DNA of 64,000 nt, from the NCBI GenBank assembly GCA_016584305.1, contig JACEEZ010016253.1, positions 117,501 through 181,500 on the forward strand, written 5' to 3'. The translations under genes and the position numbers were made by a program. Position 1 is the stretch's first letter. Every line of letters begins with the position of its first letter. The notes below the pieces were generated by a model, which saw nothing but the letters and a program-made list of their open reading frames with translations, ran no database searches and had not been told where the DNA came from. The DNA comes from Chionoecetes opilio (Eukaryota; Arthropoda; Malacostraca; Decapoda; Majidae). This document shows, in pieces, positions 45,535-56,830 of the stretch.

Positions 45535-45663
45535 AATTACCATATCGATGGACGAGGCTCTGCTTCTGCTCGTTGCGTCCAGAAGATGTTTTCACGTGTA
45601 ACGTAACTGCGTTTCTTCTGTCAGTTGACCCTTCTGTGGAATCTTTCAAAGGCATTGTAGAGG
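45535..45663 (+). CDS. Candidate internal host exon, 129 bp, phase 1-1
   Basis: A strong acceptor (long pyrimidine tract, then GCATTAG|AA) and a near-consensus donor (AGAGG|GTAAGTG) flank an open frame. It encodes 42 full codons, including LPYRWTRLCFC, PEDVFTCNVTAFLL and DPSVESFKGIVEG, with one split codon at each end. A symmetric phase is common for shuffled extracellular modules, and Cys residues are present. I do not recognise the family, and no neighbouring exon was found, so it could be chance or a transposon exon. Confidence 0.35.
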
Positions 45664-45924
45664 GTAAGTGTGTTCAGACTGAATGTTTACTCTGCTGAAC
45701 TTTTGGAGGAAAACTGGACGTTACTTCGTTTATCCCCATTTTATAAAGTTGTGTAGGGTTCCTGGTACCTCGGGTAGGTGTGGTCTTGTTTGACTGGAAC
45801 ATTACAGTATGTGGTAGTCAGGTTCAGGTGGGATCTGGAGGACCGCCTTAGTCGTACCGTAGATTGCAGACCCCGATGAGACCGCCCTACACTATAGTAG
45901 CACTTCAGAACTTACCTAAGTACA
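45664..45924. other. Downstream of the candidate exon
   Basis: Nothing recognised. If the exon is real, this is the 5' part of its intron. Confidence 0.3.
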
Positions 45925-46005
45925 GTAAAACCTCTCGGTTTCGGGATAATTTGGCAAGGAGTGGTCCGAGTAATCGCAAGGATCCGAAAAATGCAGGGAT
46001 AAAAT
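45925..46005 (+). repeat. pogo/Tigger-like terminus
   Basis: TA precedes CAGTAAAACCTCTCGGTTTC, followed by GATCCGAAAAATGCAGGG. This matches the general form of pogo-group terminal repeats. Related CAGTAAAA starts occur at 46824 and 47041. I found no inverted partner, so it is a fragment. Confidence 0.5.
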
Positions 46006-47640
46006 TAATAAAAAAAAATAAAATAAAATAAAAATTCTAGGTGAATATAGAAAATTTCTCATTCATGCATAATATACACATAAAACATCAGATAATAGTA
46101 AAAATTGTAAACCAAAATTTAAAAAAAAAAAAAACAAATTCTCCCTTTAATCTACAGTAAAAATACACAATACAGCTACTGTACAGGAGTAAGTAGGTGC
46201 TACAGTACTATCAGTCCTACGTCTGGCAGCGGCAGCCGGCCGCAGTTATCATGATGGCGGAGATTTCACTTCCTCCTTTCATTGGTGTTGTCTGTAGAGG
46301 CTGCCGAATGGACCCCTTGATAAGTGGACTCGGCGCACTGGCCACTTATAAGTTCTTCGGTGTCGCGGGCTGCCGCAACACACGCCAACCCCACCCCCGA
46401 AACTCACCCACTTATGCACACATCTCGTAACATCCACACTCCTGATATTCTTCCACTGGCCTCTCTGCCTTGTGTAGAGATACACAATAATTTAATTTGC
46501 TCCTTTATTAGGTCTTCTTGCCCATATTATGCAAATAATGATATTTATACCAATGCGCGTTTGTTTTTCAAATTACTCGCGGAAGGAAGGCGATACTTTT
46601 TTAAATGCTTCGTCTATAAATTGACAAGTGCTATCTGAAACAGTCCTCAACGGTCAGTCTGATGGACTGCCCGTGCCATAAAACAAGCTGCCATATGTAA
46701 GATATCGCTATCGGAAGTCAGTAGGCTGCCATAGAGCTACATTTTCTGAATTCCCGTAGGAAGCGCTGTGTATGATGTCGGACAAGCTTTGGCGCAGCTG
46801 TGTACAATGTGGCGTTCATAGTACAGTAAAATCTATGCGTGCGTAATGAGTACCGCATATGCTGTATTTTTAATTATATGTACTGTATTGTAATTGATAT
46901 GTAACACTTCTTACAGCATGTGTTTTTACAGGTACAAACTGATAAGCCAATAATTTTCCATGTAAAACCTCATAGAGATATCTTGGTTATGGTTTGTGCT
47001 TGAAATCTAGAGTTATTGGGGAGGATTACCGGAACTATACAGTAAAACCTCTATAATAAGTCAAAACGCATAGCAGAAAAGAACAAAGGAATAGTACCCA
47101 GTTTACAACATTAAAATCTCGCTAAATGTCATAGGTTAGCACCATTATTAGAATATCACTTCATGGGAGCTCCCTGAGCAATAAATGATGAACGATTTGA
47201 TTACCCTACAACTGTCATTTCCTTTACATTTTAACTAGTATATATTTTTTCATTCACTTCACTGCACTGTGTGAATATTGTATTTGGGTACATGCTCAAA
47301 ATAACATTTTTTTCCCCTCACAAACGTATTTTGTTTTAATAACTAATAAATTTACGGAGAATAAGAAATATGAACCTGTCATAACACAATTTTTTTTCTT
47401 ATCAAATATCCATGTAAAATATGGGTGAGGTCTTATGCGGAGGTGCATCTTAATGCGGCAAATGCGGCAATTATTTTGTGCGATAGGAGTTTTGAATTCA
47501 ACATGCAAAGAAAAAATGGGTTGGCGATTACATTAAAACTCCAACTTTTTGTCACAGTATTAATGCACTTTAGTGATTAGTATTAGTAAAAGTTAACAAG
47601 TTTGTGCTTAGTAGACTGTATGATACTGCGTTTCTAATAA
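46006..47640. other. Gene-free stretch
   Basis: An A-rich tract lies at 46010-46140. A GC-rich patch at 46215-46260 contains the phrase CTACGTCTGGCAGC, also seen at 8093. No coding family was recognised. Confidence 0.4.
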
Positions 47641-47790
47641 TTAATTAGCACCATGCATAAATTAACCGTTAACTAAATTATATAAACATCATCCAGCGGG
47701 AAAAACTACCCGATTGAGACTGTTATTCTATTTAGTTAACGTCTAAGTATGCATGGTGCTAATTCAATGGATCTGAAAATCGAGAAAATG
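47641..47790. repeat. Copy of the palindromic hairpin family
   Basis: TTAGCACCATGCATAAATTA, then the GTTAACTAAAT...ATTTAGTTAAC hairpin (47668-47743) with a CGGGAAAAACTACCCG centre, then ATGCATGGTGCTAA. It corresponds to 7250-7360 but is more degraded. Confidence 0.8.
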
Positions 47791-48764
47791 CACAGTGGTC
47801 GCTTAGGGCAGTTTTAAACTCAAAGGTTGGTGCTACTGTGTTGTGGCTCCGCGACTAATAGTTTTTCATAAATTAAAGTTATCCTTTGAGCTAAATAACA
47901 CCCCCCCCGAAAACATGACGTGCATCGCATCGAATACCAAAAAAATATAGTTCTTCTGTGTTATATAATTATAATTCTTATGGTAAGAGACACAGCATTA
48001 CGATGGAAACGATATTTGTAATAGCAATTATTAATGCAAATACTCGCCTTCGAGTAGCAAAGCTTATAATATATTTTTTTACATAGTATATTGTGGCATG
48101 AAAACATATTGGGCACGATGTCACACTGTTTTCTAAGACAGTTACTGTGAGTCGGCAAAGGCTTGTGCAAAATACAATAAGCAAACAATGCTTGGAAAAA
48201 ACGATAGAATAAAAAAGAATGTCCTAAATCGGATTGTTGCTGCGACAATAAGGTTATAACTTGTGGAGGCGAACACGCCGCGGCCAGGGAGTGGTGGGGG
48301 GCGAGATGTGGCGGGGCGATTGACCATCAAAAACATTGCTACTTTCATGCCGAGACTCACATTGCACACTTCAGGCTTTCTAGACTGAGATTGCTACACA
48401 ATAATAACGGAAAATATCGACACTGCCTAGGTTAGATAACTTCTTAAAACTCCGTTAATGTGACTATATAATATCATGGATTAGAGTAACATTTACTCTC
48501 GCTCATCCAACTATAAACCTCCACTTGGTTATTTTTGGTTATATACAATGTTTTTACAGAATCAAGGCTTACTATACAAGTATACAAATAGAGAAGAAAA
48601 TCGTTCTATAATATTATACTTTTGTGGTTTTAAGTTGCAGTGGAAAAAAGCCCATTATTTTGTTTTTTCCAGTTAGACCCCCCCCCCCCCCCACACCAAC
48701 TTATGTATCCAAAAAAAGTGAGTTAAAACTGCCAGCGACCCTGGCATTTCGGGTTCCAGTTCTC
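47791..48764. other. Gene-free stretch
   Basis: No gene recognised. A poly-C run of 14 lies at 48679-48692. Confidence 0.4.
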
Positions 48765-49020
48765 TCGAAGTCATTTATCAGAAAAACGAAATATATCAAT
48801 GGAAAGACTAATAATATTCCACTTCTCAGTGATAGGTTTCATGTAAAAAGTCTTTTTCCTCGCAAAATAATAAATGGCGAAGAGTTTAAGTGAATGCATA
48901 TTTCTTCAGTCTCTCCTAATGGCATTTATTTAGTGTCTTTCCTGTCTTTATTGACTAATATTATAGAACAAACATTTACGAAGGATAAACAGGTATCATT
49001 ATACTGATGAAATCATAGTC
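48765..49020 (+). repeat. Palindromic family arm copy
   Basis: TCATTTATCAGAAAAACG, AAATATATCAATGGAAAG, AAATGGCGAAGAG, TTTCTTCAGTCTC and AACAAACATTTACGAAGG match 9300-9530 in order and strand. Confidence 0.8.
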
Positions 49021-49077
49021 TTCTGGTATCATGGAGCACTTTTTTTACTTGCCGATCCGATTTCTCTATTTCCCCCC

Positions 49078-49385
49078 TGATTGATGATGTTACTTTTTTG
49101 AGTTAATGCTAAATTTATGCTAATGGTGCTAATCATTATCAGAAAACAAAATATATCAATGGAAAGCTAATGAAAATCCGCTTCTGTTGATATGCTCCAG
49201 TTTAAATGTTGGTCAAACACAAAAATTAAATGGCGAACACTTTAACGTGAATATAATTTGTGATATGTCTGCAGTCTCATAGGGAATTTTTTTTGTTTTA
49301 CTGTTTTTTATTTGATAATATAATAGAAACAACACATTTACGAAGATATCTACCACAAGGTAGATGTTTATTACTGATAAAACCC
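49078..49385 (+). repeat. Second adjacent palindromic family arm copy
   Basis: TTGATGATGTTAC, GGTGCTAATCATTATCAG, AAATATATCAATGGAAAGC, TTAAATGGCGAA, TTTGATAATATAATAG and CATTTACGAAGAT match the same family. It lies head to tail with the previous copy. Confidence 0.75.
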
Positions 49386-49671
49386 ATAGGAAGGGGAAAT
49401 GGGGGTATGTTCGAAAACCTTTTTTTTCACCTTGCCGATCAGCCTTCCAATGGGTCAACAATGGCAGGAGTTGGCACGGAAGCTGCGAGTATAAAAGTAA
49501 CAAGCCAGTATAACAGTAGTCTTTGGATCAAGGTTAGAATTTTTAAACCGAGTGGGTTTAGGTTAGTGAAGTCAAAAAGTGAAGCTATTGATTCTTGGTA
49601 TTCAAATAGTATAGGTTAGATCAGCATTAGGTAGTTTAAACACGATGGTGTTACGTTACCTAGAGTAGCTC

Positions 49672-50043
49672 ATGGTGGTGTTGTATGCAAATATATGTCC
49701 AGTAAAATTTTAAACTCTTCAAGAAGCCACTAATTGAAGGTCCAGGAACAAATATTTGGGTGTATAAACACATTTCCCACTGACGGCGATGAATAGATGA
49801 AATGGGCCCACCGCCCACTTTTTTTGGGGCACGCCCTTACAGACATCGAAGTACACACACACACAATCTGCCGTGGACTGTATCTACAGAAAACCGTTGG
49901 ACCTAGGAGGTTGCCCAGACCCTCAAAATGTGTGCAATGCCACCCATTATGGGCGTCAGGAGTACATTTAATTCACATAGCCAAAAGTCATGGTTTTTAG
50001 ATAATTGCCAAAAACCGATTTCAGCATGGTACGCACTACAAAT
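49672..50043 (-). repeat. Interspersed repeat Q, copy 1
   Basis: It is the reverse complement of 56468-56830. Shared blocks include AACCTCCTAGGTCC, GTAGATAC, CACGGCAGAT, CAGTGGGAAATGTGTT, CTGGACCTTCAATTAGTGG and CAACACCACCATGAGCT. No frame is conserved. Class unknown. Confidence 0.75.
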
Positions 50044-51284
50044 GTATAATAATACCAAGGGCACAACATATGTTATGACACTTTATCCATAATTACCTGT
50101 TGTACTTTTTTCATATTGTTTCCTATTTGGGAATTTAATTATTTGGATTTCCACACTTTTGCCTTACTACAGCCACAGCACTTCGGGGCGGTGTAATCGT
50201 AGAGGTCCATTGAAAGTTTAACATCCTCACTTGTGCAGTACGTTGCATCCAGACCAAAACTAGTAATTCTTGCATTCATGGACGTAGTTCAGTGCACACT
50301 TCTGTGCGGCCTACTTCTTCAGAGATCGCAGGGTCTCTATGATGTTTACCATGCAGGAGAGAGCTAGAATAAACCATCTGTGATTATTGTCTGTCATCAG
50401 GATAAGTGAAGAGATGTGTCCCTGACAGCACTTGATCAGAAGAACTTGGTCGTCTGTTATCTATTTGCTGATCTGTCTCCATAGTTAAGCATTGACGAGA
50501 TTACGAATGTGGGCGGAACACTGGTAGCTGCTAGTTTTGAAATGAGACTATTCAAAACACGTTTGGCAGTTTAAAGTCAATTGTGGCTGCCTGGTTGAAA
50601 ACGGTCGATTTTTCAAAACAATGCATCAATTTGTATTTTATACTTTAGCGAGTACTTGTCGCAAGCGGTTCCCATGATTAGAAGCATATCGGCCAGCAAA
50701 CACATCACCAGCTGTATCCAGAAAACACATCTTGTCTTAACTTCATTCCTTATTAAAGTTTAAAAGCCATCTACGAAATCAATGCTGCACTCACGGTCAA
50801 AACTCCGAGAGCGATACAAACACACGATTCCTATTTCCATACTCTCTCTTGCTATGTCAACAGATTAACACTTCCTTTCTCCGTCTTGCTACTGGAACTA
50901 GACTCTCTTCCAATCTTTGGGCCTTAAATCTGTAAACGGCCTTTTCCCCCTCTTCAACATCCATTATAACAAGTTCCTGGCTCACTATTTACTCAGTAAA
51001 ATACACTATTACACTATACATACCTACTCACTGAACTCCAGAACTGCAGGTTTACGTGAGTGCTGAGTGTTCTTGAAACACACATAAACAGACTCTGTTG
51101 TGCTAACTTAAGCTTCATGGTCAATCCAGAAGAATCTCAAGAGGTAACCATACTGTGTTTCATCTTGAGAAAACTGAAGGAACTTGACATGTTGATCATG
51201 AGTATGCATGGTGGCAGTCTCAAATTGGTTGGATGGTGCTCGGTGCTCTCGGGGATCCGTCGCAACTGTGGGATACTTCAAACG
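50044..51284. other. Gene-free stretch
   Basis: No recognisable family in any frame. The minus strand around 50160-50520 is weakly suggestive of decayed coding sequence, but I could not name it. Confidence 0.35.
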
Positions 51285-53370
51285 TGAAAACTTCTAAAGG
51301 CTGCCCAGAGTGATTGGGGATGCGCCCCAGGTCAAGGCGTTGTTTTGTCTCGACTGAGACGCTGGTCAGAAAATCGAGGAGAGTCGCGCTAGACAGGCTG
51401 GCTGGGAACCGGGACCAGGCACAGGGACTCTGTCACGACCGGACTAGAACCCTCCTGAGGAGAGACAAGGAGAGGTATGTCAGGAGTTCTCGCTGAGGAT
51501 GTCGAGGGTCATTTGAACGTTAATGACCTCCGACCCGCCATACCGAGCCCTGAGAAGGATCCGTTCAAGTCTCTTCTCGGGCGAGTGCTATTCGAACAGC
51601 AGATGGAGCCTCGGGTCGGACAGGGATTGGCAGATGGCCGTTGGGCTGAGTACTTTGGCAGGTTGTTCACGGTGACCCTCCAACTGAAGCAGCTTCACAC
51701 CACTGGGTTACAGGGCAGTGGATGCCGATCCTCCCATTGAACGAAAAACCGCACCCCTCTTGACGAAGGTCAGAGAGGCTGTGCAAAGTGAAGGCGTGGA
51801 AAGGCAGGCTAGTGTTGAATATCAGTGCGGAGGGCTCCTCAAAGCTGGGGGTGAGGCCATGTCCGCGGGTTGCATGCTGTCCTGACTGCACCGTGTGGCA
51901 ATCAGGTACCATTCCTCCTGACTGGAAAAGGGGGCTGGGTCGTCCCTAAACTGAGGTATAAGGACAAGCGGGAACCGTCAGGACTGCAACAATTACCGCC
52001 GTGGGGTATACACTGCTCAGACCGTACCAGGCAGGTGCTTAGCCCATCTATTGATGACACGAATTCGCAGTAATCTCGGTGAAGAATCAGAGACCTAGCC
52101 AGTCTGGGTGTCACACCTGGTAAGTCAACAACAGGACAGTATCTAGCGCTTGTGTCCTGGTGGAAACGCTGGACGTGAGGTTTCGACGGGATGCGTGCGG
52201 CCTATGTTGATCTCAAGAAGGCCGTTGACTCAGCTGCATCGTGAGTCACTCTGGGATCTTCTGCGAATTTCGAGGGCTTACTGCAAAGGACTATTGTTGA
52301 GAAACTGGTCGATATTCTGGGACTGAGAGTGCCTGTTGAAGTGTGGGGCAGGTGTATCCAGCTTCTTTTCTGTGAATACAGGAGTGAGGCCAAGGGTGCG
52401 TCCTGGCCCCATCACTTTTCAACGGCTTGTATGGACTGGGTATTGGAAAAAGGTTGTAGATCAAAGGTGTATTGTCGGAGCATCCCGCCGGCAACACAAG
52501 ATCACTGATCTTGTTTTACGATGATGCAGTAATCTGTGCGAGTCGTGGAGGTCCTGGTGATGGCTCTCGAGGCCGCTGCACGGAGGAGGCAAAGCCCTTT
52601 GGGACTTGGAGGGTTCTGCTCAAGACAAGGTCCAGGGTATTTGGAGATTACTAGATTGAAGCAGTACAGTCTGTTCATGCGTCCTTGTGGCGAGGACATT
52701 GAGATTCTTGGAAAAGTCTGACATCCTTGTAGCGCAGGCCATAAATGACGGCGGGTCACGTCAAGAAGTTCTTAGATGGATGGCATAGCCCCACCCCCGT
52801 TGTATAGGACTCGCTCAGACGGGTAGTATTTGGCGTTTATCCGGTACCTGTGCAGGAGGACAACGATCACGGGCATCTGTGTCAAGTCGCCTTGTGATCC
52901 CTGTCTTACTCTATGTGTTGTGAGACTATGGACACTAAATAGTGACTTGAAGAGATGAATCAAGCCTTTGGTAATAGTGTCTTCGCAGAATCATGGGGTA
53001 TCGTGGGATGATTAGTGTCAACATCAGCGATTGGCACCGTGAGACTGAATCTAGGCCCCCTATTACACTCTCTCATAGTTCCCGTCAGCGCCAACTTCGG
53101 GCATATGGGCATGTGGCCACGGCCTACACCCTGAAACCGATCATTCCATTCAGATGTATCTGTAAGAGACAATCACGGGAGTGGAGGAGGCAAGAGGGGC
53201 GCCCACAAGGCTCGTGGCGTGGGGCAGTTGATGTTACTTGATCGAGAGCTGACGTGGTATGGAAGTAGGAGCCTGCATGGGAAACTACAGCGCTGGTGAC
53301 CCCCGGGCCAGTGGCGTCGAGAGGGTGGGCGAGGCACGACGCGCCCCCGGGTATGACACCCAATGATTGA
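51285..53370 (+). pseudogene. LINE reverse transcriptase, copy 2 (longer, more frameshifted)
   Basis: It covers more of the 5' side than copy 1. Pre-RT text includes RLAGNRDQ, RRTRTLLRRDKERYVR (about 51425-51480), LAEDVEGHLNVNDLRPA (about 51487-51540), RWAEYFGRLFTV (about 51640) and LHTTGLQ. RT blocks follow: AAYVDLKK (52199), VNTGVRP-like (about 52370), KITDLVL...DDAV (about 52500-52530), LYGCETM-like and RQRQLRAYGHVA (about 53085). The tail ends PNDxx, then an ATGATTGACTGATTGGC remnant (53361-53377). One- or two-base indels occur every 30-60 bases, far denser than in copy 1. No endonuclease domain lies upstream. Confidence 0.85.
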
Positions 53371-53377
53371 CTGATTG

Positions 53378-55165
53378 GCTCACTATAGTCACAGACGAGC
53401 TCAAGCTTGGTCACGTCAGGTGGGGTGGCGGAGATTGTACTGCCGTGTTGTCACAGTTATTATCGTTGACAGGCTAATGAGGACTCTATCATATCATACT
53501 TGTTAGAATTACATTTCAACTATGTTTTTATCAATATAGTTTTTATTTAATACGTGCGATGGTTTTGTGAATGGCTATGTCACGATTTGATATGGTAAAA
53601 ACAGACGAGTCTAGTTACATTCATCCACTTGGCATGGCAGGCCCATACGAGACCTTTGCCCGGGCGAAGGCTGAGTAACTGACACAGCCCCCACCCACTC
53701 ATTCATTCCTGGTCACTCCTCAGCCATGGCAAGTTTCCCCCGTTTGCTCTTGCGTTCTGCAACGCCAAGCAACAGACGCTTTTAACCCCCATTGGTGGTG
53801 TGGAAAAAAGTCAAAATAAGAAACGAAAAATAAACTTTCTTGGAGAGAGAGTCCCGAAGGAATGAATGAGTGAGGAGGGTGGTGACCTGGCAGAGTAAGT
53901 GGGGTGATGTGGCACACCGCGGACTTGAGCACTCCACCTGCGAGACCAGCTTGAGTGGGTCTGACTATATTAGTTTTCACTGATCTCTTCGACTTCAGAA
54001 TGTAAGTGAATAAACGGCTTTCGGCTTTTGATGGTACTTGAATGTGTTGCTGCAAATGTTTATTCTTGAGATGACGAAAGAATCATCCACAATTTCTGCA
54101 TGCCATCCGGAGTTTGGCACGACCTCATCAGTTCTTGAAAAAAAGTTTCAGCATGAGTAAAATCATCATGGCCAAATGCTGATCCTTGTAGCACTTCATG
54201 TTATCATACAATTCACATAAAACTTGTAACATATATAATAAACTAGAAAAATGAAGAGTTATGTGGTGATCGATGCATTTTACAATATATACATGTGTGA
54301 TAGGCCTATTTATTATGATGGAATCTGTACTTCGAAGCATAAGGAAAAATTTATTGTGTCTGGATGGACTTACCAATCTTGGAGATACTGTATGTGTTCA
54401 AGTGTGCATATTACTGAGATTCGTATTATTTCGAACAAATAGAGGCTGTCCAACAACATTGACTTACCAAATATGAAAGCAAATTGAGGCAAACGGTTGT
54501 TGAATATGAGCATTCAAGTTTAAACACATTAAGGCCCGGCCCCCCTCATTAATATGCAGGATATCATCACCAAAAATAAAGGGACCATCTACCGACCCAT
54601 GGGACCTATCTGTGTACCAAAGATAAATGAATCTGCATAACGTTCTTGAGATTTCGTGTTTACAAGCCAAGGCGTCACATACACACATACATACACTTTC
54701 TAATCAATACGACATGCATGAGGTAAAGGACAGGATTGGTCATCAATTGTTCTCCCTTTTGTAATTAAACCCTAAACCCTAACACTTCATAATAAACACT
54801 CCGTATAGAAATAATTGTCAGGACAGTGAAAAAATTTGAATTTCACTGTCAGGACACCCGTAATATGTGGAGCGTCCTGACCTGTCCTTTCATGTTAGAA
54901 CTACACAGCATACTACACAACATAGTTACACAACATGCCAAGTTGGGGGACCGGAATAGGGTCCTGATGCTATCGACATCTGAACCCAAAATGGAGATTA
55001 TGTAAAATTTACCTGTTACAAAATCAAAAATATTAATGTTTTCCCTGATGCAGTGCATGCATATAACGAATGCAGTATCCCATCATTAAACTCCTTACGG
55101 CTGTGCCTTGAGAACACTACAAGTTTCTGTAAAAAGATTTTTTGCATAATTAATGAATAAGAACA
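53378..55165. other. Gene-free stretch
   Basis: I see nothing coding. A short inverted repeat occurs at 54820-54855 (GTCAGGACAGTGAAA against TTTCACTGTCAGGAC). CCCTAAACCCTAA-like text at 54768-54782 is too short to call telomeric. Confidence 0.4.
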
Positions 55166-55169
55166 AAAT

Positions 55170-55320
55170 TAATTGTTTCAGATGGATTTAATGTGCATAA
55201 TGCAACTATTATTAAAAACCTTGTTTCAGATGCGTTTAATTGATAATGCAACTTTATATAAAAAAACTTGTTTAAGATGGATTTTAATGTGCAGTAATGC
55301 AAGATATTTAAAAAACTTAC
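55170..55320. repeat. Tandem repeat, about 49-bp unit, three copies
   Basis: Units starting TTGTTTCAGATGGATTTAAT occur at about 55174, 55223 and 55271, each containing ATAATGCAA and ending in AAAAAC. The open frame across them is a by-product of the 49-bp period plus indels. Confidence 0.8.
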
Positions 55321-56467
55321 CAGGTCTTAGTCACGACAGCAAGCAGGGATCGAAGAGAATTACTTGCCATCAGAGAACACCTTAACGTTCACTTTAACAC
55401 TAAACACTTTCCGCCTCCTGAAAACAAAGATAAAGGGTTACCTTACTTTACCTTTGAACCTTTGAAGAATCTGCACGTTATCGGCGGAGTTGAAGGTGGT
55501 CCTCCACTCATTCCAGGTGTAGTATGTAGCTCCCTGTTCCTTGCCTCAGGACCACTGAACGGTAAGTGTTGTAATGGGGGCTACTGAGCCTGGCGTGGGT
55601 GGTTGGTCTGGGATGTCAGCCAGCCACTGTCAAGGTGATGTTTGAAGGTGGCCGTGGTGACGCCCGCTTAGGTTCGAATGTGTCTGCGGGCACAAATTTG
55701 AAGAGCCGTAACCATTGTGGGAGAAGTTGGGTGTGTTGAGTGTTTGTAGCTCCTTTAGAGGAGGTGCATGTACTATGCACTAGCCACGCCTGCCTATTCT
55801 AGGGTTTTGTGTTTTCCTGCCATGCGACCTAACTTTTGGAGCCAGACCCTCCAGGATTTTCCAGAACATAGATTATGATGTGTACCTCTCTCGTCTGCGT
55901 GCAGACGAGTAGAGGCCCAGTCTGGCGCCATCTCCCAAGTAGTTGAGGTGCTGAAGACCACATATATCTTGTTGGTATAGGTCCTTTGTGGTGCTTCCAG
56001 AAGGGGGAGTCCTTTTTTTTGTAGGGTGTACCATAGTTGGCAGCAGTACTCAGACCTTATGGTTGCTTGCTAAGGACCTCCATAGCGTCAGCATGCAGGA
56101 TCACTCCCTATGTACGGAATGTCTCAGGACCCCATCTGCTAGCTGTCGCGCTGTCTGGGTGATGGTGGTGTAGTGTAGGGAGAAAGTTCCATCGCTGCCA
56201 TCATGTACAATCCAGGTCTTTGTGAATCTTTTGTTTATATGTTTGTGCGTATTGATTACATATATTGAGTGTTGTGTCTTTATAAGGTATTTCTGCCCAT
56301 ATCTCAGAACGTTCAAATTTTCTGCCGTTAAATTCCATATTGTTCTTTTCGGCACACTCTATTATGTATTAGGTTTCATTGTTAGTTTTTTATCAGATTG
56401 TGATGGACTCTTCAGGCATCAAGTAATTGAACAACAGGAACAGGAAAACAATTACGAATAATTGTAT
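55321..56467. other. Gene-free stretch, one weak exon-like segment
   Basis: On the minus strand, 55440-55565 has an acceptor-like CTTACCGTTCAG and donor-like AAAGGTAAAG around a frame of about 37 codons. The frame choice is ambiguous and no family is recognised. The remainder shows nothing. Confidence 0.3.
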
Positions 56468-56830
56468 GGTGCGTAACAGCTGGAAATCGCGTTTTTTGGC
56501 CAATTACTTAAACACCATTGGACTTTTGGATATGAAAATGTTTATTACTGACCGCCAATAAATGTGGCCATTGCGGACATTTTGAAGTGGTGGAGGCAAC
56601 CTCCTAGGTCCCAACGGTTCTGTAGATACGTCACGGCAGATGGTAGTACTACTTCGCCTCAAAAAGGGCGTGGCCCCCCAAAAAGGGGCGTGGCCATTTC
56701 AGCTATTCGCCTTCAGTGGGAAATGTGTTACCCACCAAATGTATTGTCCTGGACCTTCAATTAGTGGATCTTGAAGAGTTAGTTCTGGACAAGAGAAAAA
56801 ATTGCATCAACACCACCATGAGCTACTAGG
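56468..56830 (+). repeat. Interspersed repeat Q, copy 2
   Basis: Inverted relative to 49672-50043, with the same blocks. The tandem phrase GGGCGTGGCC occurs twice at 56668 and 56686. Confidence 0.75.

Noticed and set aside
55440..55565. Second host exon on the minus strand
   Set aside because: Splice-like signals exist, but the frame is ambiguous, one reading contains a stop, and no family is recognised.
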